Source: Nitrosomonadales bacterium (lineage in GTDB: Bacteria; Pseudomonadota; Gammaproteobacteria; Burkholderiales; Gallionellaceae). From it: DNA of 64,000 nucleotides. The position numbers and the translations under genes were made by a program. The stretch lies in assembly GCA_016218415.1 (NCBI GenBank), contig JACRED010000034.1, forward strand, positions 62,001 through 126,000. Direction: 5' to 3'. Below the pieces are notes generated by a model. That model was not told the origin of the DNA, ran no database searches, and worked only from the letters and a program-made list of their open reading frames with translations. Shown in pieces: positions 55,395-64,000 of the stretch (positions are counted from its first letter, which is position 1; the number at the start of each line of letters is the position of its first letter).

Positions 55395-55928
55395 ATGCAG
55401 TCGATTACGGTGGCAATAGTTGATGATGACGAGGGGCGTCGGGAGAAATTTGAACGCTATCTTCAACACGAACAAGGCATCATGGTGCTGAGGAACGTTG
55501 CGTCAAGTCAAAAAGAAATGTCCGTCGATCGCCGGCTCAATCAACGCTCAAGTATTAGCGACATTGATAATGTCATAGCCAGTGTACGTCGGCTCAATCC
55601 GCGCATATTGCTGGCTAACCTGAAGCAGTGTACGGATGCTGATTGTGCATTGCTGATGTCTCTGCGACGTGAATGTCCGAACACATTTGTGGTTATGTTG
55701 GCCGATGCACCATCTCTACCAGAAGATCAGGTCGTGCAAGCTTTAGAAAGTGGCGCGCGTGGTTACCTGAATATCGAATCGGAATTGCCGCATCTCTCAA
55801 GGGCGGTGCATGTAATTGACCGTGGCGAAGCCTGGGTCCCGCGCAAGATGCTGGGTAAAATAATGAACACAGTGTTGCAATGGTGTCATGGTGGTTCAAT
55901 AGAGGCTCAACTTGATCCTGCTAGCTAG
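55395..55928 (+). CDS. Degenerate receiver-domain response regulator without DNA-binding domain
   Basis: I chose ATG 55395 (177 aa) with AAGGA upstream. The receiver has an intact acidic pocket (VDDDEG, residues 9-14), but the phospho-acceptor position reads ILLANLK (Asn75 in place of Asp), the switch Thr/Ser position is Ala in VVMLADA, and the Lys in GYLNIES is lost. The C-terminus stops just where a NarL-type helix-turn-helix would begin. It may be a pseudo-receiver that works by protein contacts. It overlaps the next regulator by 17 bases. Confidence 0.78.
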   Translation: MQSITVAIVDDDEGRREKFERYLQHEQGIMVLRNVASSQKEMSVDRRLNQRSSISDIDNVIASVRRLNPRILLANLKQCTDADCALLMSLRRECPNTFVVMLADAPSLPEDQVVQALESGARGYLNIESELPHLSRAVHVIDRGEAWVPRKMLGKIMNTVLQWCHGGSIEAQLDPAS

Positions 55929-56610
55929 CTCATCACAGAATATACTCGCCTGTTGGAAACAGGGCATGCGCGGCTGTCCCCAGATATCTTGTGTGGTTAG
56001 TTTGAACTTGCTTAGGGGGGGCTTGGAACAAATCAAGCCGCAAGTGTTGCTTCTTGACTACGACTTGCCGGGATTGGATAGTCTGGCGGGAATTGCCGAA
56101 TTGAGGACATTGAGTCCAGAAACAAAAATTATCGTTTCTAGCCTTGATCTTTCTGATGAGACAGAATGGGAGTTATTCAAGGCGGGTGTGAAGGGGTGTT
56201 GCCCAAAAAACATCGAACCCAAACAACTCAAAAGTGTTGTCGAGGCTGTGCAGCAAGGCGAGTTGTGGATTCGGCGAACAATTACCACTCGCCTGCTGGA
56301 TGAACTGGGTAGAATTGCAGTAGAGAAAAACCAAATAAAACAAGCTGCCAGTGACTTGCTGGCAAACCTGACGCGGCGCGAACATGAAATAGCAACGCTT
56401 GTTGGAAGTGGTGGGAGTAACAAGCAGATCGCGCAACATCTGGCAATTTCAGAACGTACGGTGAAGGCGCATTTGACCGAGATTTTCCGTAAACTGAAAG
56501 TCGCTGATCGGCTAAAACTTGCCTTGATCGTGTCAGGAACCCTGCATACAACCTACCAGGCTGGAATCGAAGAAAACGGCCCATCGGCGCAGCAACTGCA
56601 CAAATTATAA
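55912..56610 (+). CDS. LuxR/NarL-type response regulator with incomplete acidic pocket
   Basis: It starts at TTG 55912 with AGAGG six bases upstream, overlapping the previous gene (232 aa). The receiver has phospho-acceptor Asp49 in VLLLDYDLPG, a Ser in KIIVSSLD, and Lys in CCPKNIE, but its N-terminus reads MILLASSSQN, so the usual acidic pair is absent. The C-terminus has a full LuxR-type HTH (LTRREHEIATLVGSGGSNKQIA, then ISERTVKAHLTEIFRKL). It is translated with the degenerate regulator, and the two lesions are complementary. It may control the neighbouring EPS genes. Confidence 0.85.
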   Translation: MILLASSSQNILACWKQGMRGCPQISCVVSLNLLRGGLEQIKPQVLLLDYDLPGLDSLAGIAELRTLSPETKIIVSSLDLSDETEWELFKAGVKGCCPKNIEPKQLKSVVEAVQQGELWIRRTITTRLLDELGRIAVEKNQIKQAASDLLANLTRREHEIATLVGSGGSNKQIAQHLAISERTVKAHLTEIFRKLKVADRLKLALIVSGTLHTTYQAGIEENGPSAQQLHKL

Positions 56611-56809
56611 CCCTGTTCTGGCGGCTGAGATATCACTTCCGTCAAGACGGAAGCCGGATCAATATTCTCCACGGATTAAAAATTTTAAATGCCATATCGA
56701 TGGAAATTTGAGATGGTCAGTTTCATGATGACAAAACCAGTCATCTGATAAATAAAGAAAATGGATGGCTGGTTAATGCCGACTAATTTTTTTGGCTTGG
56801 AAGAATGAA

Positions 56810-58254
56810 ATGGTAAAAATTTACAATCACTATATCTCCAAGGCTGTGATCGCACTGTTTTTTCAGAGTTCTTCGTATTGGTCGCTTCTGTATACATTGG
56901 GGCGATGATTCGTTTTGTTGACAACATCAATTTCTCATCTCCAAAGTTTGAATATTTTTTTACTTCGGCATGCATTTTTGCCATGGTGATGATATTCAGC
57001 ATGAGTGCTTTGGGAATGTACCAAAATAATTTCAAGGATGACATCAGGAAGGTGTTCCTGCGGCTCATGCCTTCCCTGGCGCTTGGGTTTGGCATCATAA
57101 CGCTGGTGTTTTATCTGGTGCCGGACATATATTTTGGTCGGGGTGTTCTGGGGCTGGTCATTATCGTTGCCGCTTTTGGAATTTTGCTGACAAGATATAT
57201 TTTTTTAAAATCTTTCGGATTCAGCATATTAAAATCGCGGGTAATCTTATTGGGCGCCAGTTCCTTGGCGAAGGAATGCAGCGAACTCGCTTTGAATATT
57301 CCCCGGCGCCCATATGAGGTTGTTGGTTTCGTGCCGATGCAGGACGAAAAATGCGCTGTACCTTCTTCGGCGCTATTGCCAATCGGTGAATCGCTCTTGT
57401 ATCTGGCAAAAAAATACAACGCGGACGAGATTATTGTTGCAGTGCAAAATCGGAGAAATGGCAACATCAATTCCACGGGGAAATTCAATGCATTTGTAAA
57501 TGCAACAAGCAATCGAAAGCCAATTGATGAGTTGCTGGAATGCAAGTTGGCGGGGGTCAACGTGATAGATGCCGCGACATTTTTTGAGCGCGAGGCCTCG
57601 CAGATCAGAGTGGATTCCCTGCAGCCCAGCTGGTTGGTCTTTGGCGGAGGATTCGATCAGAGTTTCCTGAGGGCTTACAGCAAGAGAGTGTTTGATTTGG
57701 TTGCCAGTTTGATTTTGCTGATTGTGTCTCTGCCTATAATGCTGGTTACAGCCTTATGTATTTTTGCCGAGGATGGAGCACCGATTTTTTACCAGCAGGA
57801 AAGAGTCGGGAAGGATGGGCGTGGCTTTATGGTCTTGAAATTTCGTAGCATGAAAAAAAATGCCGAGGTGGATGGGAAGCCGCAATGGGCGGCAACAGAC
57901 GATCCGCGTACAACAAGGGTCGGGCGTATTATTCGCATGTTGAGGATAGACGAACTTCCCCAGATCCTGAACGTATTCAAGGGGGACATGAGTTTTGTCG
58001 GGCCGCGTCCCGAACGCCCCTATTTTGTAAAGCAACTTTGTGAGCAGGTGTCTTACTATAACGTGCGGCACAGTATTAAACCCGGGATAACTGGTTTGGC
58101 ACAGGTGCGCTACCAATACGGCGCGTCGGTAGATGATGCCATTCAAAAACTCCAATATGATTTATATTACGTAAAGAATAACAGTCTGTTCCTGGACTTT
58201 CTTATACTGATCGATACTCTACAGGTGGTCTTGTTGGGTAAGGGCGCCAGATAA
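56810..58254 (+). CDS. XrtA system polyprenyl glycosylphosphotransferase, frameshifted in this sequence
   Basis: The 3' part (from 56878) encodes a TIGR03013-type sugar transferase: Rossmann-like part (RVILLGASSLAKECSELAL), then bacterial sugar-transferase domain with KRVFDLVASLILLIVSLPIM, FRSMKKNAEVDGKPQWA, DELPQILNVFKGDMSFVGPRPERP. It starts EPS synthesis by moving a sugar-phosphate to undecaprenyl phosphate. A better start is ATG 56810 (GGAAGA upstream) encoding MVKIYNHYISK, as in the family, but that frame ends after 33 codons. One extra T in the T6 run at 56858-56863, or a -1 slip, restores one frame of 481 aa. It may be a sequencing error or a true frameshift. Confidence 0.85.
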
Positions 58255-58271
58255 CCGAAGGGATTCGTCAG

Positions 58272-60350
58272 ATGTTATCAAGCATCGCGGTTATCAGTTA
58301 TTCAATAAATGCTGCGGCATTTATTGTGCTGTCCATACTTTTTCTGACCAGCTGGCGCGGGCGCCTGCACGGCATTGCGCTGACAGTCTCCTGCCTGCTT
58401 ACGGCGATATGGGCTGCGACCATCGCTTTTCAAACCTCCCTTGCGCCCCCCATTTCTTTGCTGACTGACATTCTGGAAATTTTCAGAAATGCAGGCTGGA
58501 CAATTTTTTTTATCATGTTGATTGGGCACTACCCACAAACAGGATTTCCCTCGCCGTTAAAACTGAGACCGTATGTGGTTGCTATCCTGGCGTTTTATCT
58601 TTTGCTGACATTCTGGACCGTTTATTCTTATTGGCTTCCGGAGTTTGCTTCCAGATCTACTGTGTTTGCGACGGGTATCGTTGGACGAGTTGCGCAAGCG
58701 GTTATTGGTATGCTGCTGGTGGAACAGTTATACAGGAACACGCCTATAAAAAATCGATGGGGGATTAAGTTCGCCTGTTTGGGGATTGGCGGGATGTTTG
58801 CTTACGATTTCTATTTGTATAGCGATGCCTTGCTATTCAGAAACGTCAATGAGGAAATCTGGGCTGCACGGGGAGTCGTGAATGCACTGGCCGTTCCCCT
58901 GGTCGCTCTGTCGGCAGCGCGTAATCCCCAATGGTCATTGGAGATATCGGTTTCGCGCCGCATTCTGTTCCACACGGCAGCGCTGTTTGGTTCGGCAACC
59001 TACTTGCTGGTTATGGCGGCAGTCGGCTATTACCTGCGCTTTTTTGGGGGGAGCTGGGGGGCTGTCCTGCAAGTGGCTTTCCTGTTTGGCGCGGTATTTC
59101 TTTTGTTGGGCATACTGTTTTCCGGAATTTTTCGTTCCTGGCTCAAGGTGTTTATCAGCAAGAATTTTTATAGCTACAATTACGATTACCGGGAGGAGTG
59201 GCTGCGGTTTACACGGACACTTGCGCAGGAAGGGTATGGACTGGGTGAAAGAGCCATACAGGCTGTCGCTGAGTTGGTGGAAAGTCCGGGCGGGGCTTTG
59301 TTCATGTGCCGTGACTCCGGGAATTGCGAGCTCGTGACTCGCTGGAATATGTCGTTGGCCATTGGCTCGGAACCCCTGAATAGCATATTTTGCCAGTATC
59401 TTGAAAATAAACAGTGGGTGATAGACATTCAGGAATACAGCGCAAATCCGGAAAAATACGAATCCATTCCGATGCCGCACTGGTTGCGCAATTACCCGCT
59501 GGCATGGCTGATCGTCCCCCTGGTTTTGCATGGAAAGTTGCTGGGGTTTGTTGTGCTTGTGCATCCCAGAAGCAAAATAAAATTGAACTGGGAGGTGATC
59601 GACCTGCTTAAAATTGCCGGGAGCCAGGCGGCAAGTTTCCTTGCGCAGCAGGAATCGGATAACGCGCTCATGATCGCGCGCCAGTTTGAATCCTTCAATC
59701 GTATGTCCACATTCGTGGTGCACGACCTTAAAAATCTGGTTTCCCAATTGTCGCTGCTACTCTCCAATGCGGCCAAACACAAAGATAATCCGGAATTCCA
59801 GAAGGACATGATAGACACGGTTGATCTTTCGATTCAGAAAATGAAGCGGCTCCTTGAAAAGTTGAGTAGTGGGAATTCTGTGGAAAAGCCCGTTCCGTTC
59901 CGGATTGAAGATCTGTTGCAAAAGGCGGTAGCAGCAAAATCCACAGCCGAACCGAAGCCGAAACTCGAGATATTGCATCATGGTATGGAGGTGTTGGCCA
60001 ACTGGGCCAGCCTTGAACGGGTGATCGGGCATCTGATTCAGAACGCCATAGAAGCCACGCCCAAAGATGGGCAAATAGTGGTTAGCCTGGACAAGGGAGA
60101 TGGTACAGTAATCATTGCGATTAAAGACACAGGGCATGGCATGAGTGCCGAGTTCATGAACGAAAGGTTGTTCAAACCGTTTGAATCAACCAAAATTGCG
60201 GGTATGGGGATAGGTGTATTCGAGAGCCATGAATATGCCCGCGAACTTGGCGGCCGATTGGAGGTCGTCAGCAGCAATGAAAACGGCACCACGTTTCGTA
60301 TGATCTTGCCATCTCATCATCAAAAGCATGAGGATGTGCAGACACATTAG
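58272..60350 (+). CDS. prsK: XrtA/PEP-CTERM system histidine kinase
   Basis: The 692 aa protein has about eight N-terminal membrane segments, a GAF-like middle region (residues about 310-450), the phospho-acceptor His484 in FVVHDLKNLVSQ, and an ATPase domain with the N box (LIQNAIEATPKDGQ) and GHGMSAEF/GMGIGVF. It matches the PrsK family (TIGR02916 type). It senses an unknown signal, presumably at the membrane, and passes phosphate to PrsR encoded 15 bases downstream. Confidence 0.95.
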   Translation: MLSSIAVISYSINAAAFIVLSILFLTSWRGRLHGIALTVSCLLTAIWAATIAFQTSLAPPISLLTDILEIFRNAGWTIFFIMLIGHYPQTGFPSPLKLRPYVVAILAFYLLLTFWTVYSYWLPEFASRSTVFATGIVGRVAQAVIGMLLVEQLYRNTPIKNRWGIKFACLGIGGMFAYDFYLYSDALLFRNVNEEIWAARGVVNALAVPLVALSAARNPQWSLEISVSRRILFHTAALFGSATYLLVMAAVGYYLRFFGGSWGAVLQVAFLFGAVFLLLGILFSGIFRSWLKVFISKNFYSYNYDYREEWLRFTRTLAQEGYGLGERAIQAVAELVESPGGALFMCRDSGNCELVTRWNMSLAIGSEPLNSIFCQYLENKQWVIDIQEYSANPEKYESIPMPHWLRNYPLAWLIVPLVLHGKLLGFVVLVHPRSKIKLNWEVIDLLKIAGSQAASFLAQQESDNALMIARQFESFNRMSTFVVHDLKNLVSQLSLLLSNAAKHKDNPEFQKDMIDTVDLSIQKMKRLLEKLSSGNSVEKPVPFRIEDLLQKAVAAKSTAEPKPKLEILHHGMEVLANWASLERVIGHLIQNAIEATPKDGQIVVSLDKGDGTVIIAIKDTGHGMSAEFMNERLFKPFESTKIAGMGIGVFESHEYARELGGRLEVVSSNENGTTFRMILPSHHQKHEDVQTH

Positions 60351-60365
60351 TGCATCGGAAACCGC

Positions 60366-61733
60366 GTGAGCAAAGACAAAAAAAATCTGTTAATCATTGA
60401 AGATGACCCCGGTTTGCAAAAACAGCTGCGCTGGAGTTTTGATGCCTACAACGTACTTGTCGCCGGAGATCGGGACAGTGCGCTTGCGCATATTCGACGA
60501 CATGAGCCGGCAGTGGTTACCATGGATCTTGGCCTGCCTCCCGACCCGGATGGCGCATCTGAGGGGTTGGCCACGCTGCAACAAATACTCGCGCTTGCCC
60601 CCGACACCAAATTAATTGTTCTGACCGGCAATCAGGATCACGGCAATGCCGTGAAAGCCATCGGTCTGGGTGCTTACGATTTTCACCAGAAGCCGTGTGA
60701 TCCCGAGATGCTTGCGCTGGTAGTCGAAAGAGCCTTCCGTCTTCATGCATTGCAACAGGAGAACCGCAAGCTGCGCGAGACCCATGCGGATTCCCCACTC
60801 TCAGGAATCATAAGCCGCGATCCTGCTGTGCTAAAGCTGTGCCGCAACATCGAGAAAGTGGCGCCCTCTGATGTCACGGTTATGTTGCTCGGTGACAGTG
60901 GTACCGGGAAAGAGGTGCTGGCAAAAGCTTTGCACCAATTGAGCCCCAGGCAGGCCAAGCGTTTCATCGCGATCAATTGCGCGGCGATACCGGAAAACCT
61001 GCTGGAAAGCGAATTGTTCGGCTACGAGAAGGGGGCTTATACCGGCGCAGCCAAACAGACCATGGGTAAAATCGAGCTGGCCAATGGCGGGACATTTTTC
61101 CTCGATGAAGTGGGCGATCTGCCCATGGCACTGCAGGCCAAGCTGTTGCGCTTTCTGCAGGAAAGAGTCATTGAAAGAGTGGGCGGGCGTGAAGAGATTC
61201 CGGTCAATGTGCGCATCGTCTGCGCGACACATCAGAATCTCAAGGAACTCATCGTAGCGGGACGATTCCGCGAAGATCTGTTTTATCGTCTGAGCGAGAT
61301 CGTGGTTTCGATTCCGCCGTTGCGTGCGAGAGTAGGAGACGCAGCTTTGCTGGCACATCATTTCAAAAACAAGTTCAGTTCCCAGGAGGTGCGTCCCTCA
61401 ATGGGTTTCAGTGCGGAGGCCATGACAGCAATAGAGAGTTACCCATGGCCGGGAAATGTGAGGGAAATGGAAAATTGTATCAAGCGCGCAGTGATTATGG
61501 CGGAGGGGCCATTGATCAACGCCGAGGATCTTGGGCTTGCAATTTCCATTGCGGCTGAAGAACCCATCAATCTTCGCCAGGTGCGTGATGACGCAGAACA
61601 CAAGGCTGTGTTGAAGGCATTGGCGCGGGTGGATGGCAATATCACCAAGGCGGCAGAATTGCTCGGTGTCAGCCGCCCGACAATTTATGACCTGATGGGC
61701 CGTTATGGAATAAGTTATGGAACCTCAGAATGA
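60366..61733 (+). CDS. prsR: XrtA/PEP-CTERM sigma-54-dependent response regulator
   Basis: It starts with GTG at 60366 (455 aa). Receiver: Asp54 in VVTMDLGLPPD. AAA+ domain: Walker A LLGDSGTGKEVLAKAL, sigma-54 contact loop GAYTGA (residues 223-228; Tyr in place of Phe of GAFTGA), Walker B GTFFLDEVGDLP. C-terminal Fis-type HTH: GNITKAAELLGVSRPTIYDLM. It matches the PrsR family (TIGR02915 type). Sigma-54 promoters are present ahead of both PEP-CTERM genes in the window, which are probable targets. Confidence 0.95.
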   Translation: MSKDKKNLLIIEDDPGLQKQLRWSFDAYNVLVAGDRDSALAHIRRHEPAVVTMDLGLPPDPDGASEGLATLQQILALAPDTKLIVLTGNQDHGNAVKAIGLGAYDFHQKPCDPEMLALVVERAFRLHALQQENRKLRETHADSPLSGIISRDPAVLKLCRNIEKVAPSDVTVMLLGDSGTGKEVLAKALHQLSPRQAKRFIAINCAAIPENLLESELFGYEKGAYTGAAKQTMGKIELANGGTFFLDEVGDLPMALQAKLLRFLQERVIERVGGREEIPVNVRIVCATHQNLKELIVAGRFREDLFYRLSEIVVSIPPLRARVGDAALLAHHFKNKFSSQEVRPSMGFSAEAMTAIESYPWPGNVREMENCIKRAVIMAEGPLINAEDLGLAISIAAEEPINLRQVRDDAEHKAVLKALARVDGNITKAAELLGVSRPTIYDLMGRYGISYGTSE

Positions 61734-61873
61734 AGGCTGTAGCTGCGTTTCAATTGGCAAATACCTGGTTTGACGGAGCGACTGCCCAGATGCGGTTATG
61801 CAATGTGGTTTTTATCGTGTCACACATCTTCCCAAGCTGACAAGGCATAGAGCGCTGCCCGTTCGCGACAATG

Positions 61874-62092
61874 TCACCCCTCATTTCGTTTTGCGTCATC
61901 GCCTGCAAGATACTGCTTCAAGGCGAGAAATTTCGGGTCGTCTATGCGTGGGGGCTTTAAAAACTGCGCCAACCGCTTTCCCGACCGTGCATGATATAAT
62001 TCGCCGGGACTGGCTAGGAGAGGCGCGATGGATGGTAACAATACGGCCTGTTGCCAATAATTCAAGAATAATACAGCCGCTTGAAAAGCCAT
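61874..62092 (-). CDS. Possible short hypothetical protein
   Basis: A 72-codon minus-strand frame starts at ATG 62092 with AAGGGGA seven bases upstream. The C-terminal half (RLAQFLKPPRIDDPKFLALKQYLAGDD) looks like real protein; the N-terminal half is less convincing. It has no recognised family. It could be a small gene or the end of a broken one. It overlaps the presumed tig promoter. Confidence 0.3.
   Translation of the reverse strand: MAFQAAVLFLNYWQQAVLLPSIAPLLASPGELYHARSGKRLAQFLKPPRIDDPKFLALKQYLAGDDAKRNEG
61995..62000 (+). promoter_or_regulatory. Possible -10 element of the tig promoter
   Basis: A perfect TATAAT lies 148 bases before the tig ATG. No good -35 is seen at 16-18 bases upstream. 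The leader would include a tiny frame (62028-62060) with GGAGAGG ahead of it. Confidence 0.4.
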
Positions 62093-62147
62093 CCGGGCTT
62101 CCCCTTTGCACTAGCCACCATTCAACTTCAACTCAAGGAAATACAGC

Positions 62148-63446
62148 ATGACCAGCGTAGAAACTGTGAGCGCATTAGAACGCCGCCTTAACGCGTCTAT
62201 TCCACAACAGGCCATTTATGGCGAGGTGTCCGCCCGCTTGAAGAGCATAGGACGCAACGCGAGAATCGCCGGCTTTCGCCCCGGCAAGGTTCCCGTCAAG
62301 GTTCTTGACCAGTACTACGGTGCTCAGGCGCGCCAGGAGGCCCTGAGCGACGCGATGCAGCGGTCATTTGTCGAGGCGGCACAGACCAATAATCTGAAGG
62401 TGGCCGGTTCTCCGCAGTTTGAAATCAAGACCAGGGATCTGAGCGCCGACCCGATCGAGTACAGCGTCACTTTCGAGGTGTATCCGGAAGTGGTGCTCGG
62501 TGATGTCGCCGGCGAGGTGGTTGAGCGGGTGGCGTTCGAGCTGGGCGAGGCGGATGTGGACAAAACCATTGCGACATTGCGCAAGCAGCGCGGCACTTTC
62601 GAGAAGGTGAACCGTGCAGCGCAGAACGAAGACCAGGTGCACATCGATTTTTCCGGCAGGATAGGCGGCGCGCCATTCGAGGGCGGCGAGGCCAAGGATC
62701 TGGCTGTGGTGCTGGGGGTGGGGCGCATGCTGCCGGATTTCGAGGCGGCGATCATCGGCATGAAAGCAGGCGAGACCAAGACTTTCGATATGACTTTCCC
62801 GGCGGATTATCACGGCAAGGATGTGGCAGGCAAGCAGGTGAGCTTTACGGTTACGCTGAATGCGGTGGATGCGATGCGCTTGCCGGAACTCGATGCCGAG
62901 TTCGCAAAATCCATGGGCATTGCAGATGGCGACGTGAGCAAGCTGCAGGCGGAAATCCGCAGCAATCTGAACCGCGAGGTGACGCGCCGTTTGAAAGCGC
63001 GCAACAAGGAAGCGGCGATGGATGCGCTGCTTAAAGTGGCCAAATTCGACGTGCCTAAGGCGCTGGTGGACAGCGAGGCCCAGGTCTTGATGCAGCAGAC
63101 CGTCCAGGAGATGGAGTCGCGCGGCGTGAAGATGAAGGATATGCCGCTGTACCCCGAGTTGTTCAATGATCGTGCCGAGAAGCGCGTCAAGCTCGGCCTG
63201 ATTCTGGCCGATCTGGTGCTGAAGCACAATTTGACGGCGATGCCGGAACAGGTGCGCGTCCTGGTGGCTGACTATGCGCAAAGCTTCGATGATCCGGATG
63301 AGGTGGTGCGCTGGTATTACGCCGACCCATCCCGTTTGCGCGAGGTGGAAAATCTGGTGCTGGAGGAAAATGTAGTCGGGTGGGTGACGGGACGGGCGAA
63401 GGTGGCGGACAAGGCTATCGCTTTTGATGAATTGATGGGGAGCTGA
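62148..63446 (+). CDS. tig: Trigger factor
   Basis: The 432 aa ribosome-bound chaperone has the N-terminal ribosome-docking motif GFRPGKVP, a central FKBP-like peptidyl-prolyl isomerase domain ([24 protein letters not shown], then [26 protein letters not shown]), and the C-terminal chaperone domain. AAGGAAA lies about 9 bases before ATG 62148. It is followed 4 bases later by clpP, the usual tig-clpP-clpX order. Confidence 0.98.
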   Translation: MTSVETVSALERRLNASIPQQAIYGEVSARLKSIGRNARIAGFRPGKVPVKVLDQYYGAQARQEALSDAMQRSFVEAAQTNNLKVAGSPQFEIKTRDLSADPIEYSVTFEVYPEVVLGDVAGEVVERVAFELGEADVDKTIATLRKQRGTFEKVNRAAQNEDQVHIDFSGRIGGAPFEGGEAKDLAVVLGVGRMLPDFEAAIIGMKAGETKTFDMTFPADYHGKDVAGKQVSFTVTLNAVDAMRLPELDAEFAKSMGIADGDVSKLQAEIRSNLNREVTRRLKARNKEAAMDALLKVAKFDVPKALVDSEAQVLMQQTVQEMESRGVKMKDMPLYPELFNDRAEKRVKLGLILADLVLKHNLTAMPEQVRVLVADYAQSFDDPDEVVRWYYADPSRLREVENLVLEENVVGWVTGRAKVADKAIAFDELMGS

Positions 63447-63450
63447 TGCA

Positions 63451-64000
63451 ATGGAATATCGGGAGCCGCAGAATATCGGTTTGATCCCCATGGTCGTTGA
63501 GACCAGCGGACGGGGGGAGCGGGCTTATGACATCTATTCGCGCTTGCTCAAGGAGCGCGTGGTGTTCCTGGTCGGCGAGGTCAACGACCACAGCGCAAAT
63601 CTGATCGTCGCGCAGATGCTGTTCCTTGAATCGGAAAATCCCGACAAAGATATTCACTTTTACATCAATTCACCGGGCGGCTCTGTCACGGCTGGCATGG
63701 CGATTTACGACACCATGCAGTTCATCAAGCCGGACGTCAGCACCTTGTGTATCGGTCAAGCGGCCAGCATGGGATCGTTCCTGCTGGCGGCAGGCGAGAA
63801 GGGCAAACGGTTCTGCCTGCCGAACTCGCGCGTGATGATCCATCAGCCTATGGGCGGCTTCCGTGGGCAGGCATCGGATATCGAAATCCACGCGCGCGAG
63901 ATTCTCTACCTGAAGCAGAAACTCAATCAGCTGCTGGCGCAGCATACCGGGCAATCGGTGGAGACGATAGAGCGCGATACCGATCGCGACAATTTCCTGA
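63451..64000 (+). CDS. clpP: ATP-dependent Clp protease proteolytic subunit (3' partial)
   Basis: The frame runs from ATG 63451 (GGGGAG eight bases upstream) to the window end, 183 codons so far. The catalytic triad is visible: Ser106 in [14 protein letters not shown], His131 in VMIHQPMGG, and Asp180 near the window end. [18 protein letters not shown] is the usual oxyanion/entry stretch. It forms the proteolytic chamber that works with ClpX or ClpA. About 20-30 residues remain beyond the window. Confidence 0.97.
   Translation, partial: MEYREPQNIGLIPMVVETSGRGERAYDIYSRLLKERVVFLVGEVNDHSANLIVAQMLFLESENPDKDIHFYINSPGGSVTAGMAIYDTMQFIKPDVSTLCIGQAASMGSFLLAAGEKGKRFCLPNSRVMIHQPMGGFRGQASDIEIHAREILYLKQKLNQLLAQHTGQSVETIERDTDRDNFL

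Larger units (their letters stand above)
61734..62147. other. Intergenic region between prsR and tig
   Basis: It marks the border between the EPS locus and housekeeping genes. No tRNA or clear terminator is seen. It includes the possible -10 element and the minus-strand short frame listed separately. Confidence 0.4.

Noticed and set aside
1-64000. CRISPR arrays, insertion sequences, tRNA or rRNA genes
   Set aside because: I looked for direct repeat arrays, transposase motifs and tRNA-like cloverleaf sequences and saw none.

Overview
The window is a single exopolysaccharide (EPS) and protein-sorting supercluster of the exosortase A (XrtA/PEP-CTERM) type, ending in the housekeeping genes tig and clpP. 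Gene content, protein style and the tig-clpP linkage suggest a betaproteobacterium, probably of the Nitrosomonadales/Gallionellaceae kind; this taxonomic guess is inference. Family names come from recognising the sequences, not from a search.

Layout. 1-9070 (+): end of a WcaI-like glycosyltransferase, two large surface lipoproteins with poly-Gly linkers (one with a probable RIFT-barrel/polysaccharide-lyase-like part, one with HYR repeats), a polysaccharide deacetylase and a sulfotransferase. 9098-18999: an XrtA-associated carrier-protein island (PLP decarboxylase, acyl-CoA ligase, GNAT on the minus strand; acyl carrier protein, two alpha/beta hydrolases, a beta-propeller-like protein and a TPR protein on the plus strand) and a Wzx-like flippase. 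19258-30360: two asparagine-synthetase-like amidotransferases, an O-antigen-ligase-like protein, glycosyltransferases, UDP-glucose dehydrogenase plus UDP-glucuronate epimerase, and a methyltransferase. 30374-42431 (-): the conserved XrtA core: glycosyltransferases, XrtA fused to EpsI, FemAB-like protein, deacetylase, ATPase, outer membrane protein, tyrosine autokinase, chain-length determinant and export lipoprotein. 42734-51781: two PEP-CTERM proteins, PrsT, a VanZ-like protein and a TviB/TviC pair. 51910-54918 (-): an HPr-rel-A cassette (nucleotidyltransferase, HprK-related kinase, PqqD-like chaperone) behind a Gly/Cys-containing protein with a twin-arginine signal. 55395-61733 (+): two degenerate response regulators, the EPS-initiating sugar transferase (frameshifted here), and the PrsK/PrsR two-component system. 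62148-64000: tig and the start of clpP.

How it fits together. The nucleotide-sugar genes supply uronic acid donors. The polyprenyl sugar transferase starts the repeat unit, the glycosyltransferases extend it, and amidotransferases, methyltransferase, sulfotransferase, acyltransferases and deacetylases decorate it. Flippase, chain-length/kinase pair, export lipoprotein and outer membrane protein move it out. XrtA processes PEP-CTERM proteins. PrsK/PrsR is a sigma-54-type regulator, and both PEP-CTERM genes carry closely matching sigma-54 -24/-12 promoters (TGGCAT-N5-ATGCTT), which links regulator and targets inside this window.

Most notable: the four-gene HPr-rel-A cassette with a Tat-type candidate substrate; the paired sigma-54 promoters; the T6 frameshift in the initiating sugar transferase; the two response regulators that have lost complementary parts of the phosphorylation site; and an asparagine-synthetase homologue without the glutaminase cysteine.
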